NCBI GenBank assembly: GCA_036362985.1
Contig: JAYGXS010000004.1
Coordinates: forward strand, 17,933,721-17,997,720
Length of the DNA: 64,000 nt
DNA from: Ligula intestinalis
Lineage: Eukaryota > Platyhelminthes > Cestoda > Diphyllobothriidea > Diphyllobothriidae
Direction: 5' to 3'
Numbering within the stretch: the stretch's first letter is position 1; each line of letters starts with the position of its first letter. The notes below the pieces were generated by a model. That model worked only from the letters and a program-made list of their open reading frames with translations, was not told the origin of the DNA and made no database searches. A program made the translations under genes and the position numbers. This document shows, in pieces, positions 21,301 to 32,136 of this stretch.

Positions 21301-24106
21301 AATGCTAGTCGTAAGGCACATAGTGACTCGAGTTGAGATTAGCTTTAGGGCTTGAATTGCTGTCAGCATTAGGTTGGCATGTAGGTAGATGTTAAAAAAC
21401 TCAACTGACCGATGACCTTGCCAGCGAGTTTCCTCTACTTTTGTCCTTGAAATTGCCCCACTCTTATTGCCACTGTTCCCATAGTGCACATATACATATC
21501 CATTGAGTTCAGTAGGGGATCGTAAATGCACTCTATAAGGCACCACAACGAGTTATTATGCTTCTCATAAGATTGTATGATGCATGTAGTCTACGCTTCC
21601 TAATTTATAAGCAGCAAGTACGATGCTTTATGAATTTTAATTTCACGATCTTGTAAAATCTCACAGTCGTAAAGTTTATGCATAAGCGAAGGATATCATT
21701 TTTATCGAGTATCCAATTGGAAGATGCAATTTGCCAGCAAAGAAGTAGAAGAAAGTGTATTTTTGTGCAAATAACTTTTAGCGAATTTTCGCTCACGTGT
21801 TAAAAAACGACTTGTAGCTAATCCATGTAGGACTGAAAGACATCCGCAGCACTGCTCATGAAAGCTGCCACTAAAGCCATAGCACGGCGCATCAACGTAG
21901 GTGTATGATGAGACCACACATACTGCCAGTGTATCAAAGAACTCTTCTGTAAACGACCCACCAGCTAAGAATTGGCAATTTGACTTGCATGGAAGGGCCT
22001 GCAGGTGGATTGGTCAACAAATCTGCGAAACGCCTCCTAGTTTTGTATCGCTTTCACGCTTGTGAGAGCTTCATAAAGAGCAACGACCACCTGTTAACGC
22101 ATAAAATTTGGCCCATTTCACGAAACGTTAATGGTTGTCTGCCTTCGGCTTTGAAGTATACGTAGGTTGGGTTTTAAAATTGCCTATAGGTTTATGTGAT
22201 CCAAAAATATTTCAGCCAAAACACGAAGTCCGTTCTCGAACTTGTGGACTGATTTTGACGCCCCCTATAACTAGTAATATATCTTATAGAAAACGAACAT
22301 AAAAAACCTCTTTGTTGTACTTATGTGGTGCAAAAGTGTTTCTATAAATGTGATCCTTGAAGAAAAATTCACTTCAGACCTGAAAGGTTTGGCAATAATT
22401 TATTTTTAAAGCGGGGCATGAACATTCATAGAGTTGGCCGTTTTGGCAATGCTAACTACGACGTATACAGAATGGTACACATTTATCGCACAATTATAGG
22501 AGCATGGTATGAAATGTTTGATACACTTAATACGAAACTAATACCGTATGTAGATTTAAAACCCTGAATGAAATTTTAACTGAAGGTCGTTACAAAATTA
22601 TGCGACCAACTGGGTAAAACCAATGGGACTGTTCATAATTATTCAGCAGTTATTTGTACCGGGTATCTTTTCCCGGATGGTGGACAAAGAAGCGCATTTG
22701 AAAGCCGGCGTCCTTAAACAACTTGGAAGTCGTAAAATTACTTTGCACGATAATACGTTTTAAAAACTCAACCTAGTAAGTCTTTCTTCTTTAAAATAGA
22801 TCTCCGAATGTTGGATATTAGTCCATAACACTATTTAGATACTCTAATTTTCGCGTGCATCAGTCTCGATTTTCTGCAAGAATTTGTTAACTTATTATTT
22901 GGTCCAAACACATTATGGGCTGTTTCACGACTGAAGATCGTGAAGGATTTAGTCCATACATGTGTTTACTAGAGGATCACTATGCTATATTTAAATATGT
23001 TGGGTAAAAACCTGCCTTTATGTGAATAGCACATTTTGTTTTCTCGTAAGGTCGTTTATTTTGCTCAAGTTACTTAACTGTTTCCCGTAGTGACCGCTAA
23101 GGTATTATGCCTTGTTAATCGATCTCATCAGTATGAAGGCGCGGTTTCCTGTGTTTGAACAAACGTTTTTTGGGTGTAAGTGATGGCAACACAATTTTAG
23201 TGCATTGACATTGTGTTTTTATGAACGCATAATTTTGTTTATGTTCAATGAATGCCAGTTTGAAAATACGCGCTTTACCTTCAGGTCTCCGACACGGTCG
23301 TTGAACCCTACAACGCCACTCTTTCCGTCCACCAACTCGTCGAAAATACAGACGAGACCTTCTGCATTGACAATGAGGCCCTCTACGACATCTGCTTCCG
23401 AACGCTGAAACTACCCAACCCGAGCTACGGTGACCTGAATCAACTGGTTAGCCTTACCATGTCCGGTGTGACCACCTGCCTGCGCTTTCCTGGCCAGTTG
23501 AATTCCGATTTGCGCAAGCTGGCAGTCAATATGGTGCCCTTCCCGCGGCTGCACTTCTTTGTGCCGGGATTTGCCCCCCTCTCGAGTCGTGCCTCGAAGT
23601 CCTTCCAGAGTCTCACAGTCCCCGAACTGGCTCGCCAGATGTTTGACTCCAAAAACATGATGGCTGCCTGTGACCCCCAGCGCGGTCGGTACCTCACCGT
23701 GGCAGCCATCTTTCGCGGTCACGTCTCAATGAAGGACGTGGAGGATCAGATGACCCTGACTCAACAAAAGAATGCCTCCTACTTTGTCGAGTGGATCCCC
23801 AACAATGTGAAGACTGCGGTCTGTGATGTTCCCCCGCGTGGCCTCAAGATGTCAGCTACATTCATCGGCAACACCACCGCCATTCAGGAGCTCTTCACTC
23901 GCGTGAGTGAACAGTTCTCGGCAATGTTCCGTCGCAAGGCCTTCTTGCACTTCTACACCAGTGAGGGCATGGATGAAATGGAGTTCACAGAGGCTGAGTC
24001 AAACATGAACGACCTGGTGAGTGAATACCAACAGTACCAGGAGGCGGGTATCGATGACGAGGAGGGCGAAGAGTACGAAGAAGGCGAGGAGCAAGAGCAG
24101 CAGTAG
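18258..24106 (+). CDS. beta-tubulin, complete, three coding exons
   Basis: Coding exons are 18258-18314, 20088-20552 and 23285-24106, joined in phase 0, giving 447 residues (the family is usually about 445). Beta-tubulin pairs with alpha-tubulin, binds and hydrolyses GTP and polymerises into microtubules. Visible hallmarks are the start MREL (near the MREI autoregulation motif of beta-tubulins), Cys12 in the N-terminal GTP loop, GGGTGSG at 140-146, Cys239, and an acidic tail after about residue 427 that ends in Glu/Gln. Introns follow Lys19 and Lys174; the first position is widely shared by animal beta-tubulins. Phe167, Glu198 and Phe200 are the residues associated with benzimidazole sensitivity in nematodes. 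Unusual residues for the family are Cys136 (usually Thr), Met165 (usually Asn), Gln227 (usually His) and Leu231 (usually Ala). No frameshift or internal stop is present, so the gene looks functional. The exons are GC-richer than the flanking DNA. It is a divergent isotype; isotype number cannot be assigned by eye. Confidence 0.97.
18315..20087 (+). other. beta-tubulin intron 1 (1773 nt)
   Basis: Donor GTGAGT, acceptor TTAAACAG, phase 0. AT-rich. It holds only short chance frames (the longest about 66 codons at 19476-19676). I recognise no mobile element or RNA gene inside it. Confidence 0.9.
20088..20552 (+). CDS. beta-tubulin exon 2 (residues 20-174)
   Basis: One hundred fifty-five codons starting at [10 protein letters not shown] and ending at VVPSPK. 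It contains the GTP-binding GGGTGSG loop and Phe167. The donor at 20553 is GTTAGT. Length and both ends fit the conserved protein exactly, with no indel. Confidence 0.96.
20553..23284 (+). other. beta-tubulin intron 2 (2732 nt)
   Basis: Donor GTTAGT, acceptor CTTTACCTTCAG, phase 0. AT-rich, with no recognised element. The 95-codon frame at 20573-20860 begins inside the intron, has no family resemblance and is probably chance. Confidence 0.9.
23285..24106 (+). CDS. beta-tubulin exon 3 (residues 175-447 and stop)
   Basis: Two hundred seventy-three codons plus TAG. It starts at [14 protein letters not shown] and carries Glu198, Phe200, Cys239 and the C-terminal acidic tail. The tail (about 427-447) is rich in Glu, Gly and Gln with one Tyr, and does not end in Tyr. 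Confidence 0.97.
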   Translation, partial: VSDTVVEPYNATLSVHQLVENTDETFCIDNEALYDICFRTLKLPNPSYGDLNQLVSLTMSGVTTCLRFPGQLNSDLRKLAVNMVPFPRLHFFVPGFAPLSSRASKSFQSLTVPELARQMFDSKNMMAACDPQRGRYLTVAAIFRGHVSMKDVEDQMTLTQQKNASYFVEWIPNNVKTAVCDVPPRGLKMSATFIGNTTAIQELFTRVSEQFSAMFRRKAFLHFYTSEGMDEMEFTEAESNMNDLVSEYQQYQEAGIDDEEGEEYEEGEEQEQQ

Positions 24107-26185
24107 TAATCAGCACAGTAAAATACACACGGATTGTGTGTTTTTGTGTGCGGCCATCTGCACCTAGGTGTCTTCTCGCACTATCCATTTCCCCAGCATC
24201 ATCTTTTGTCATGTGCTTTTTCTATCACAACCATCTACCATGTACTTTTGGTTGCAATGGAGATCCTGGTGAATACATATTAACTAGGCCTTTTTGCAAA
24301 TTGTATGTGTTGGGGTTTCCAGCCATATGTGTCCGTGTCGGTGTCCTGAAGGAAAAGAATACGGTCCAGGGTATTCGATAGCAGCGGTGAAGGCGTATTT
24401 GCAATCAAACGCGCCATTCAACCACAAACTTACGGGAAGCTAGATAAGTCAATTTCCCACTTTTGGGCTCCTGCAGATTCTTTTTATGTCATTCAGGCAT
24501 ATGCATTTTACGCTACCTGAATAAATTTTCCTCCTGGACGGCGCTAACGAGGTCATTCCGTAGAAGTACGATAAAAGCTAAATACTACCCTTGTAGTTTA
24601 AAGCAGTGAAAACTTGAAAGTGGAAAGTGGATGTACCTTTTAAACGGCCGCGCGAGTAAACCAGCAAAATCGTCTATCAAGATGTTGAAAAAACTAATCT
24701 ATTGCTTCGAAAAAGTGGACTTTTGAAAAAAAGGCAAAGCGTGATCTTTGGTATCTGATAGCCGCTCACATACGCTTGTTTTCTGCCTCAATATAGGCTT
24801 GCCTAAGATCGGTAAACGTCTGAGTTCCGGCGTACGCTCCTGCTGATTGAGTATATAGTGGCTTCGCAGTGGTAGAACTTGGAGTACTACAATCATCAGG
24901 CCAAATCCCAGGCGGTAGGTAAAAGGCAAAAGTCACCAGATTGAGGCCTTTGTTGTGCACGGAATCCTGGGTTGCTGTCTCAGGCGGCAGTGGCCACTGG
25001 CGAAACTAGGACTGGTGTTGCCTGCGTCCAGTCGTGCCCGAGAGTGTGACTGCGTGTTTTTGGGAAAGCGATGACAGTTGCTTTTACATGACTGTGAAGC
25101 GAGTTCAAGTGGTTTGCTATTGGTAAGTTGCATCATGTGAGGGTGTGTCAACTGTAGAAGCCCCAGCTGCGTTGACTGGGGAGTGGCATGTTCAAGCGGT
25201 CCTTGGGCAGCCGCGAATGGTTTGCATACGCGTGTGTGCGTACGTCTATGCATGCGATAAGGTCCGTCAAGGGATTTAAGATCAGTGAGTGGGAATCAGT
25301 CGTCTGCGAATACACGTGAGCGGAAAGAGGGGGGGTCGCGATTATAGAAACAAAGTAGTTCAGGTAACAGTGAACGCCTGACAAGCGTGAATAAAAAGGG
25401 GAGGACAAAGGGCAGTGCAGTAATCGCTCGTGCCGGGAAGGGAGGTGGCGTGAGAGGATGGGAGAGGCGATAGCTTTACATCCTTTATCTATCCTTAACA
25501 CGGAAATGCGAGGTTAACCGCGTGGTCCAGCTGCTTGTGGGATTCTTGTTTTCTTCCGCGTGTTGCAGTTTCCTCCGCAAATCGCAATTCATCCGGTCAT
25601 TGCTCGAAGTGTGACCTTGAATGCAGACTCTGGGTCAGCCGTATGGCCAGTGTGCACCGGGTGCTTTGTGCGTGAAAGCTTGGGTATCTAATTGTCCGCC
25701 TTAAGCAGTCACTTCGCCATTTTTTAAGCTTACCGAGTTGTTGAATGCCTTTGCGTGCGCCAAATATACTTGCATCCACAACTACATGTGAACTCGTAAA
25801 CACAGTAGCGTGCATAGGCAGAATATATTAGCTGGTCTAAGGAGAATATCAGTTATTGCGCTTATGTTCTTTCAATTGGGCATCGAAGTCGTCACTTGGT
25901 CACCTTTGATACATTTTCACTCTTGAGAGGGAGGAAAATACTCACCGGCTTTTTTGCATGTATATTCTGGGGGGGGCTTTCAGTTCTGTGATGGTGAAAG
26001 TTATCGATGCCTTTCCCTAGATATCAGTTTCCAGGAAACACTTTTTTGGGAAAGTAATCTATTCATTGATTTGAAGAACAGATTCTAGTGACACGGGCAT
26101 AGAACCAAGTTTCGTTTTATATAAATTAGAACGAAAATAAGAAAGTGCATATACTGTCCTTTCCAGATCATTTTCAGATAGATGG
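24107..26185. repeat. tubulin 3' region, then dispersed repeat R2 (minus)
   Basis: 24107-24525 is probably the 3' untranslated region. 24960-25500 is GC-richer, and its part 25180-25245 matches 9050-9110 in reverse orientation, which makes it repeat R2. Frames here (up to 117 codons) have no domain. 25500-26185 holds nothing I recognise. Confidence 0.4.
24520..24525 (+). terminator. candidate polyadenylation signal of beta-tubulin
   Basis: AATAAA about 415 nt after the stop codon, the first canonical hexamer on this strand. The stretch between is taken as 3' untranslated region. A weaker AT-rich site near 24118 is possible. Confidence 0.4.
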
Positions 26186-26189
26186 ATCT

Positions 26190-26850
26190 CTAGATGAAAC
26201 CATCTGCCTGTCTACGTATGAGAATATTTAAGAAAGCCGGTGTGCCCTTCTTGGTAAATTTTATTTTTGCATGGGCCTTGTTCATAGCATCTTTATGGTT
26301 TTTGACCATGGAGAAAATGTCATCTACGCATCGTCTATAAAAGGCTGTATTCTGTAAGTTTTCGGCTATTTGTCTTTCAAGACTTGACACGAAGATTTCC
26401 GCTAAGACCGATCCTGGTGAACTGCTCATACCTACGCCGTCAAGCTGTCGATGCAGTTTTTTCTTTGAACAGGAACTGCACATTTGCCGTCCATATCTGT
26501 AATAGTTCCCGTAGTTGTACTGGTTCCAGCCATGTTTCAGCCGCATGTTCGCAAATTATGTCGATGCTTTTATCCAGTCGCACGACTGTGAGCAGATTTT
26601 GCCCATAAAGTGAAATTATGAACTCATGCTGTAAATTTTCATTCTTCAGCTCATCTACGAACGAAGATTTATTTTTAGTAGCGTAAGCAGCAAGGTTGCA
26701 TCCAATTGGTTCAATCTCTTGGACTAACCACTGGCCAAGCTTATGCTGCGTTGAATTCCTCATTGATGAAATTGACCGTCATGGAAATCCTGGCTTTTGC
26801 AACTTTGACAGCCGGTTTAGCTCAGGAATATGTAAACTTACAGGCCAAAG
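26190..26850 (-). pseudogene. PLE copy 5: reverse transcriptase domain, broken
   Basis: Minus strand. An upstream piece reads PGFP, a stop codon, then RSISSMRNS. The frame 26763-26440 has HKLGQWLVQEI, SSFVDELKNENLQ and NVQFLFKEK (RT palm, early motifs). The frame 26546-26190 has LDGVGM (motif before the active site), EIFVSSLERQIAENLQ, RRCVDDIF (26330-26319, the YVDD box with Tyr replaced by Cys) and FLNILIRRQADG. One frameshift near 26455 separates the two frames. The endonuclease half is missing. Damaged in at least three ways, so no active enzyme. Confidence 0.85.
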
Positions 26851-27319
26851 ACAGGTAGCTATGTTTTCGTCGATTATTTGCTTTTCAAGTAGCCATTTAA
26901 CTTATATACCGTATTCCAATGCTTTTACTTGTTCATTCCCATGGGTTTCAAAAGAGCCTTTTCTGGGCCATCGCACGGACTGATAAGTCTACGAGAAGGC
27001 CCTATGGCTTACCTAAAGTTTAGAAAAAGGTGCTTCACTTCGTCTCATCATGTCATTACGCGGTAAACTCACACATGCACACACATTTAGAGGATGTTCC
27101 GTTGCTTGAATTCTATAACCTTGGGCTTCGATACGACAGTCCGCTAACCTATCGATTTCTGGCAAAGACTCAGTGGGTAACATCGCGATAGAGAAGAAGT
27201 CTTGACATCATTAAACCTCACCTTACTATTCTCCTTGATCCCACAGAACCTGGCCATGTAAATTTTTAGTGACCTGATTAACATTCAATATACCGAAGCA
27301 ACCAAACCATATCCATCAA

Positions 27320-27546
27320 GACCTCTCATGCAACTGTTGAAGTACTGCCTCAAAACATACTTTACCTTTGAAGGGACGGCTTACAAGCAAACCAAATGTA
27401 CACCGATGGGGCCATCGCTAGCTGTTTTCATTGTTGAATCGGTCCTCCAGACTTTGGAAGTGTTGTTTTCGTTACCTACAGGTCATCATTTTGAGCGCGT
27501 TATCTTTAAGACATATTCTCGTCCTCCAGCGAAAAATAGTCTTTGA
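27320..27546 (+). pseudogene. PLE copy 6, RT upstream half
   Basis: Reads LLKYCLKTYFTFEGTAYKQ, then CTPMGPSLAVFIVESVLQTLE: the PLE palm motif before the catalytic Asp pair. It ends at a stop before the YVDD box. The remaining half of the same protein resumes at 27696, after a family C hammerhead end in the opposite orientation. Confidence 0.8.
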
Positions 27547-27605
27547 ATTCCCGAATGAATGAAAAGGTTCGCGTTCCAGGTATGGATAAGGCAGAAGACT
27601 TTACG

Positions 27606-27667
27606 AGCACCGGATCAATTTGTTTATTGTCCTGAGCTTTCGAACTCTTACAGGAGTTCATCTTCCG
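27606..27667 (-). ncRNA. hammerhead-like motif, family C, near-complete
   Basis: Minus strand: CGGAAGA (27667-27661; the usual CTGAAGA with U4 changed to G), one T, a perfect six-pair helix II (GAACTC with GAGTTC) around a 6-nt loop, GAAA (27641-27638), GC, TC. The predicted cut falls after C27634. An ACAATAAAC tail follows. Helix III is the two-base palindrome GC, where families A and B have CG: a compensating change. The U4 change likely inactivates this copy. Confidence 0.6.
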
Positions 27668-27695
27668 CCTCACCTAAATCCTTCTTTTATGGACG

Positions 27696-27968
27696 ATGGA
27701 AGCAGAAAACAACAATAAGATAGCGTTCCTAGACATTTTGCTTTATCGCAAGACCAGCGGAAACCTGTAGACGATGGTCTATAGAAGGGTTACTAACACG
27801 CGTTACGTCCTGACCTATCACAACCAACACCCATTGTGGAATAAACGCAGCTGTGTGCGGACCCTCTAGAAAAGAACTGAGACTCATTGCAGCGACCAAA
27901 GGAGCAGGGAGACGTTCAAAGTCTGACACACCACAACCACATTCATCAACCGCTGTGTAACTCTAGCG
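27696..27968 (+). pseudogene. PLE copy 6, RT downstream half with stops
   Basis: From ATG 27696: ENNNKIAFLDILLYRKTSG, stop, TMVYRRVTNTRYVL, KRSCVRTL, stop, TETHCSDQ, stop, then FINRC. This is the segment joining RT and endonuclease in PLEs. Three in-frame stops. The catalytic box between this and 27320-27546 is missing. The sequence beyond 27970 loses similarity. Confidence 0.8.
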
Positions 27969-27969
27969 G

Positions 27970-30035
27970 CAGTCCATCAAGCTCTATGGGTACAGCCCGA
28001 GAAGCAGGTTTGCGCGCGGGAACGATAGTACGAACGAGCGTGAACGACCACCGGAGGCAAACCCAAATGGAGGGGGGAGCAAGCGATAGTGTCCACAAGC
28101 CCATGAGACCACCAACCGGATGTGAACGCCGGCGGTCGCGAGCACACGCTGGGACTGGACGACGTTGAGGGGAGCCACCGGCCCGGCAGCAACCGAAATG
28201 TAAACACTAATGCGTCTAGCACCGTTTACATCTTTGCGGGCCGGTACGAACACAGCGTGGCGGCGAGGTCCGCAGAGAGCGAACGTAAACAATGGACAGT
28301 GCAAACACGAATAATGGTCATTTGCAACAAGGACGCCTCCGCGCTCATGACAGCAATCGTCTTGACGCTTGGACATGCGACCTTGACGTCAGCAACACCT
28401 ACAAATACTGTGAAAATCAATTCGTATACCACCTGCGACGATGGAAGTTTGTTTATTCCCAAAACGTCAGGACAATAAATCTAACTAAATTGTAAGCCGT
28501 GCATTGAAAGTCTAGTTCAGAATTACCCCGACAGGCCGTTCGGCTGTAGCAAACTGATCGATGCAAAAACCACAGAAAACGCCATTGCTGTCGAAGTTGC
28601 CATCCTACATATGATTGCCAAATTACTCGTAAAACAGTGCTGCTCATGTCACCTATGGATCCATTTCAAACTGTGTTAAAAATCTTGATTGACATCCACA
28701 CAACTCTCGAATTTTGACCGCTTCCATCACCGAAACTAAGCTTGCGTGCGTCGTCGGACATAATTGAATCCCCTTCGCTTCACAAGGTTGTCCCCCTCCC
28801 CCAATCTGATAGGGCACACATAGTGTTCAACATATTTTGAAAATGGAAGTAGCTTTTGACCCCGTGATTAAAGTATGTTTCGATATGTATATAGGGATGC
28901 CGAACTGTTTCTCGTCAAAAATGTTTATTTCATTGAGGATGTTTGGACCACATTTTGTATGTGACTAGATATATTTTCGTTGCTCTGAAATTGCTGGTGA
29001 ACAATTCAAAATCTGTTAATGTTATATTTCTCTGACGCCTTAGAAAGTTTGGTTAGCGTGTGTGTTTAATATCGTCAGCTCAATTTTTTCGTCGCGCAGG
29101 TGTTCAATGCCAATTATTATGCCATTGTTCCATAGCATTTTTGCAATTGTTAAATGTCCTATTAGGAATGTTGTGTGAATTCAATTCTCATAAATTAAGC
29201 AATGTTTTGATGCATAATTTGAAACTATTCAACAGAAAAAACACAGTATCTAGCAGTTTAACACCAGAAGCGTAAATTTTATTGGGTAAAGCCGAGAACT
29301 TACATGTTTGGTAATTGAAATTTGAAGTTGACATGTCTGCCCATCGATTAATTACCTTCTTGAGCTAAGAACTCACAAGTGCAAGAATTTTTTACTTTGT
29401 GTCGACTCGAGTGTGTCGATCAACCTTCAAATGTTCACCATATTCGATAGCGTGCACCTTCTCTTCGTTAGAAGGAGCGTTTAATTATCTAAAGCTCTCA
29501 AATCTGATTGGCTCAACATATTTAAGCACACACGTCTTCAAGCAAAAGTCTGTCTAATGTGATTGCCAAACTGCCTACGACGGTTTAGCATCATGTTTGT
29601 CGACAAAATTTTGCATCTCTACCTTAACCTGATTCAAAGATAAATTAAGTAATTTATGGGAATGAGCGCCGTTATAATGAAGAGATTGGACTACATAACG
29701 AAAATTTAGGCCATGCTATCGAACCAGACGACATTTCTATAGCATTATTTTCTGGTAATTTATCTTTTCGTTTAGCCGGTAGTGCCTTTTCCTATCAAGT
29801 TTGCAGAAGCAATTTAATGTCAAAACGTAAAGTAAGCAATCAGGATTTTCATTCAGATGAGCCAAAGTATGCTTCTCCTCCCTTTCTTAAGTAAGTCCCA
29901 GTATATGCTGTGGTCGATTCAGTGTTCAAAGTTTGGTTTACAAGTACGAAGAAAACTTAGGTCAAACAAGTGGTGGAAAAAATTCCACTAAGTATATTCT
30001 CTGTGTCTAATGAATGTAGTACTGACTCTATTTTG
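27970..30035. other. intergenic, GC-richer at 27980-28500, otherwise nothing
   Basis: 28000-28480 is GC-rich with overlapping frames up to 130 codons on both strands, none with a recognisable domain; it may be the eroded end of PLE copy 6 or another repeat. 28500-30035 is AT-rich with nothing recognised. Confidence 0.4.
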
Positions 30036-30160
30036 AGAAGAACACGACTCGATCGTGACGGGTCTCAAAACGCCAGACGAATAAAACTATTGTCCCTGCG
30101 ATCGAGTCTTCTTCTTCTCAATTACTTCCTGGGACTCGCATGTTCGCTTGTTTTGACTCT
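30036..30160 (+). repeat. family A repeat end, hammerhead lost
   Basis: CAGACGAATAAAACTATTG and CTTCCTGGGACTCGCATG match the family A ends at 6530 and 58459. The box and GAAA are destroyed. It is followed about 170 nt later by R1, the same order as at 12037-12800. Confidence 0.6.
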
Positions 30161-30329
30161 CTATTTTCCCTATAACACACGATGGTTATATTCGGATCAA
30201 ACCAACTGAGGTGTTGGACACAGTGGCTAGCCTACTGGGAAGAAGCCGGGATCGAGTTACACAAATTTGAGAACTGTCATGAGGGCAAAGTAAAGCAAGT
30301 TCAATCTAACTCTAGTTCCGAATAGAAAC

Positions 30330-30715
30330 AGAGCTATCGCAGGGGCTTAAGTAAGTTAAACCCCAGCGACTGCGATCACCAGACCATGGTTCTTTAGGAG
30401 AGGATAAGTCAGTGGGAAGCCAGAATAGTAGGAATAGCTTATTATGTACGCAGAGGAACGAAGAATCGATGGAAAGATTTTGACTTGGGAGCATACGACC
30501 AGCCAGGAGGCCAGCCGGGTCCGAGTCCTGGTTTGACAGCAGTTAGGCCAGTGGGCAGAGAGAGCAATTCACGCGTGCACACTTTCTATTCATCGCCGGG
30601 CCAGAAAGCAACTTTGCGGCAACTGTGATTGGCTGTTCCCAGACGACGAGGCCAGCAGTCGTGAGATTTTGCTGGCGTTCACTTCGACGCAAGCTAGTCA
30701 CAACAGAGGCACCAC
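30330..30715. repeat. dispersed repeat R1, copy 2
   Basis: Aligns with 12385-12800 (see there). Both copies run in the same direction relative to the preceding family A end, which suggests both are parts of one larger element. Confidence 0.65.
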
Positions 30716-30753
30716 GGAGCCGTCAACCTCATAACTTTTAACGCATCCCGGTA

Positions 30754-31160
30754 TGGAATGGTGCTTAATGATTAAGTTACGGTGCAGACGTATCCTATCG
30801 TGTCTTGGGGCTCAATTTAGAGTCATCGCAGGCAATCGCAAAGCGACTAATAATATATGCAGATAATGGAGTACGAGGGAAAAAAAAACGGTGGCCATGT
30901 CTGGCTCACTAGCCGTCAGCAGCCAGACATGCCCAGTCCAAAAGTGGAGCATCTGGGATTCCAACTCAGAATAATTCGTACTTGAGTGGAACCTTCTACC
31001 AGTGAGCCACGTTCCTTTCGGCTGCCTTCGGAAAGACTATGCTGGAATGGCGGTCATCGATCAATTTACGAAACAGGCTCATCAGCTTGCGCCTTAGGGC
31101 TTAATTTAGAGTCCGTTAAGGCAGTCAAATAGTAAAAAGTAACCTATGTATATGCTAGTA
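30754..31160 (-). mobile_element. SINE copy S2 between two about 113-nt direct repeats
   Basis: The SINE lies at 30888-31025 on the minus strand: A-box-like GTGGCTCACTGGTAGAAGG near 31014-30996, a B-box-like GAATCCCAG, then a hammerhead body with box CTGCTGA and GACA in place of CTGATGA and GAAA, hence dead. It is bracketed by direct repeats 30754-30866 and 31043-31160 (shared pieces TGGAATGG and AATTTAGAGTC). These are far too long for target-site duplications. Confidence 0.55.
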
Positions 31161-31284
31161 GTGCCACGGAAATTTATTCTCTACCATACATGAATTGAAT
31201 ACCTGAAACCGTCTCTCGGCAACTAAGTCATTTCGTCATTTCCGTCGCCCACAAACCCGCAGCCTCACTGCGCGCAATCCTATG

Positions 31285-31635
31285 TCGAGTAAAGGACCCC
31301 TTCCTGTAGAACAACTAAGCAACGTCATTTACCGCATACCGTGCGCCGCTTACCCTTGTGTTTAAATTGGCCAAACAAGCCGACGTCATGAGACCCGCAT
31401 CAAGGAATATAAGATGGCGGTTAGCCGACGGGACCTTTTATCAACCGTATTTGCGCACTCCCTTGAGTGTGATCACCGATTCAATTGGAATGGCACAGAG
31501 GTGATCGCCATGGCTAATGCGAGGCAATTCATCGAAGCGTGGCACTCAAGCCCGGATAGTATTAACAGACACGTAGAGCTTGATTCACACGTTACCGGTT
31601 TTCACATATGGTCGACTAACCTGCGCTCAACCTGA
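31285..31635 (+). pseudogene. PLE copy 7: GIY-YIG endonuclease with one stop
   Basis: Reads SNVIYRIPCAAYPCV, stop (31363), IGQTSRRHETRIKEYKMAV, SRRDLLSTVFAHSLECDHRF, FIEAWHSSPDSINRHVELD. This is a whole GIY-YIG domain of a PLE class different from copies 1 and 3. The stop replaces the Tyr of YIG. The conserved Glu of FIEAWH is kept. A single nonsense change in an otherwise clean domain makes this the best-preserved endonuclease of the window after copy 3. Confidence 0.85.
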
Positions 31636-31865
31636 AACAACAGCAGGCTGCCTGTGCTCAGTCAAGTAGAATTTCACTGACTCTGAACCTCCCCCCTCCC
31701 CTGAACATGTGGCCCACATTCCAAACGTTAACACCTCCCTCCCCTCACCTACCGCCGCAGGAGTCAAGTCACCATGACCCTCCTGCCCAATCCCACCCCG
31801 TTCGTTGTAACCTCTGCCCCAAAACCCTCTAGTGTGACATCCCCAGCCTTCACTTTTCATTTAGT

Positions 31866-31920
31866 CTGATGACGAACAAGTGATATCCGTACGAAAATTC
31901 ACGAGTCCAACTAAATTTTC
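31866..31920 (+). ncRNA. hammerhead-like motif, family D, after PLE copy 7
   Basis: CTGATGA (31866-31872), one C, helix II GAAC with GTAC (31874-31877 and 31889-31892; one mismatch), GAAA (31893-31896), AT, TC, with the predicted cut after C31900. Helix III is the two-base palindrome AT, a third variant beside CG and GC. Box and GAAA are intact. It lies 230 nt after the PLE frame on the same strand, consistent with a PLE 3' end. Confidence 0.6.
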
Positions 31921-32136
31921 CGAATATCTTCGTTCTTTTCATATACTTATATTGTTAAGTCCGTCATATGTGTTCTGACGATGGAAAGTGTAACTGAACC
32001 TGTCTCGCTCTGGCAGTCAGCTAGTGCTAGTGGCTGCCAAGGCGTTTGCACGTTCCAGTGCATTGACGCCGAAACCATGCATAGGCACTACGATGGTTGA
32101 CAAGTGCATAGCACGAGCCATAAGTGATTTTATTTC

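Noticed and set aside
22915..22945. CTGAAGA near 22929 as a hammerhead
   Set aside because: No GAAA follows at a workable distance; lies in tubulin intron 2 without repeat context.
28122..28478. 118-codon frame as a gene
   Set aside because: GC-rich with equally long frames on the other strand and no recognisable domain.
31975..32015. CTGACGA with GTGTAACTGAAC as a hammerhead
   Set aside because: No GAAA and no helix II; only a possible very decayed family B end.
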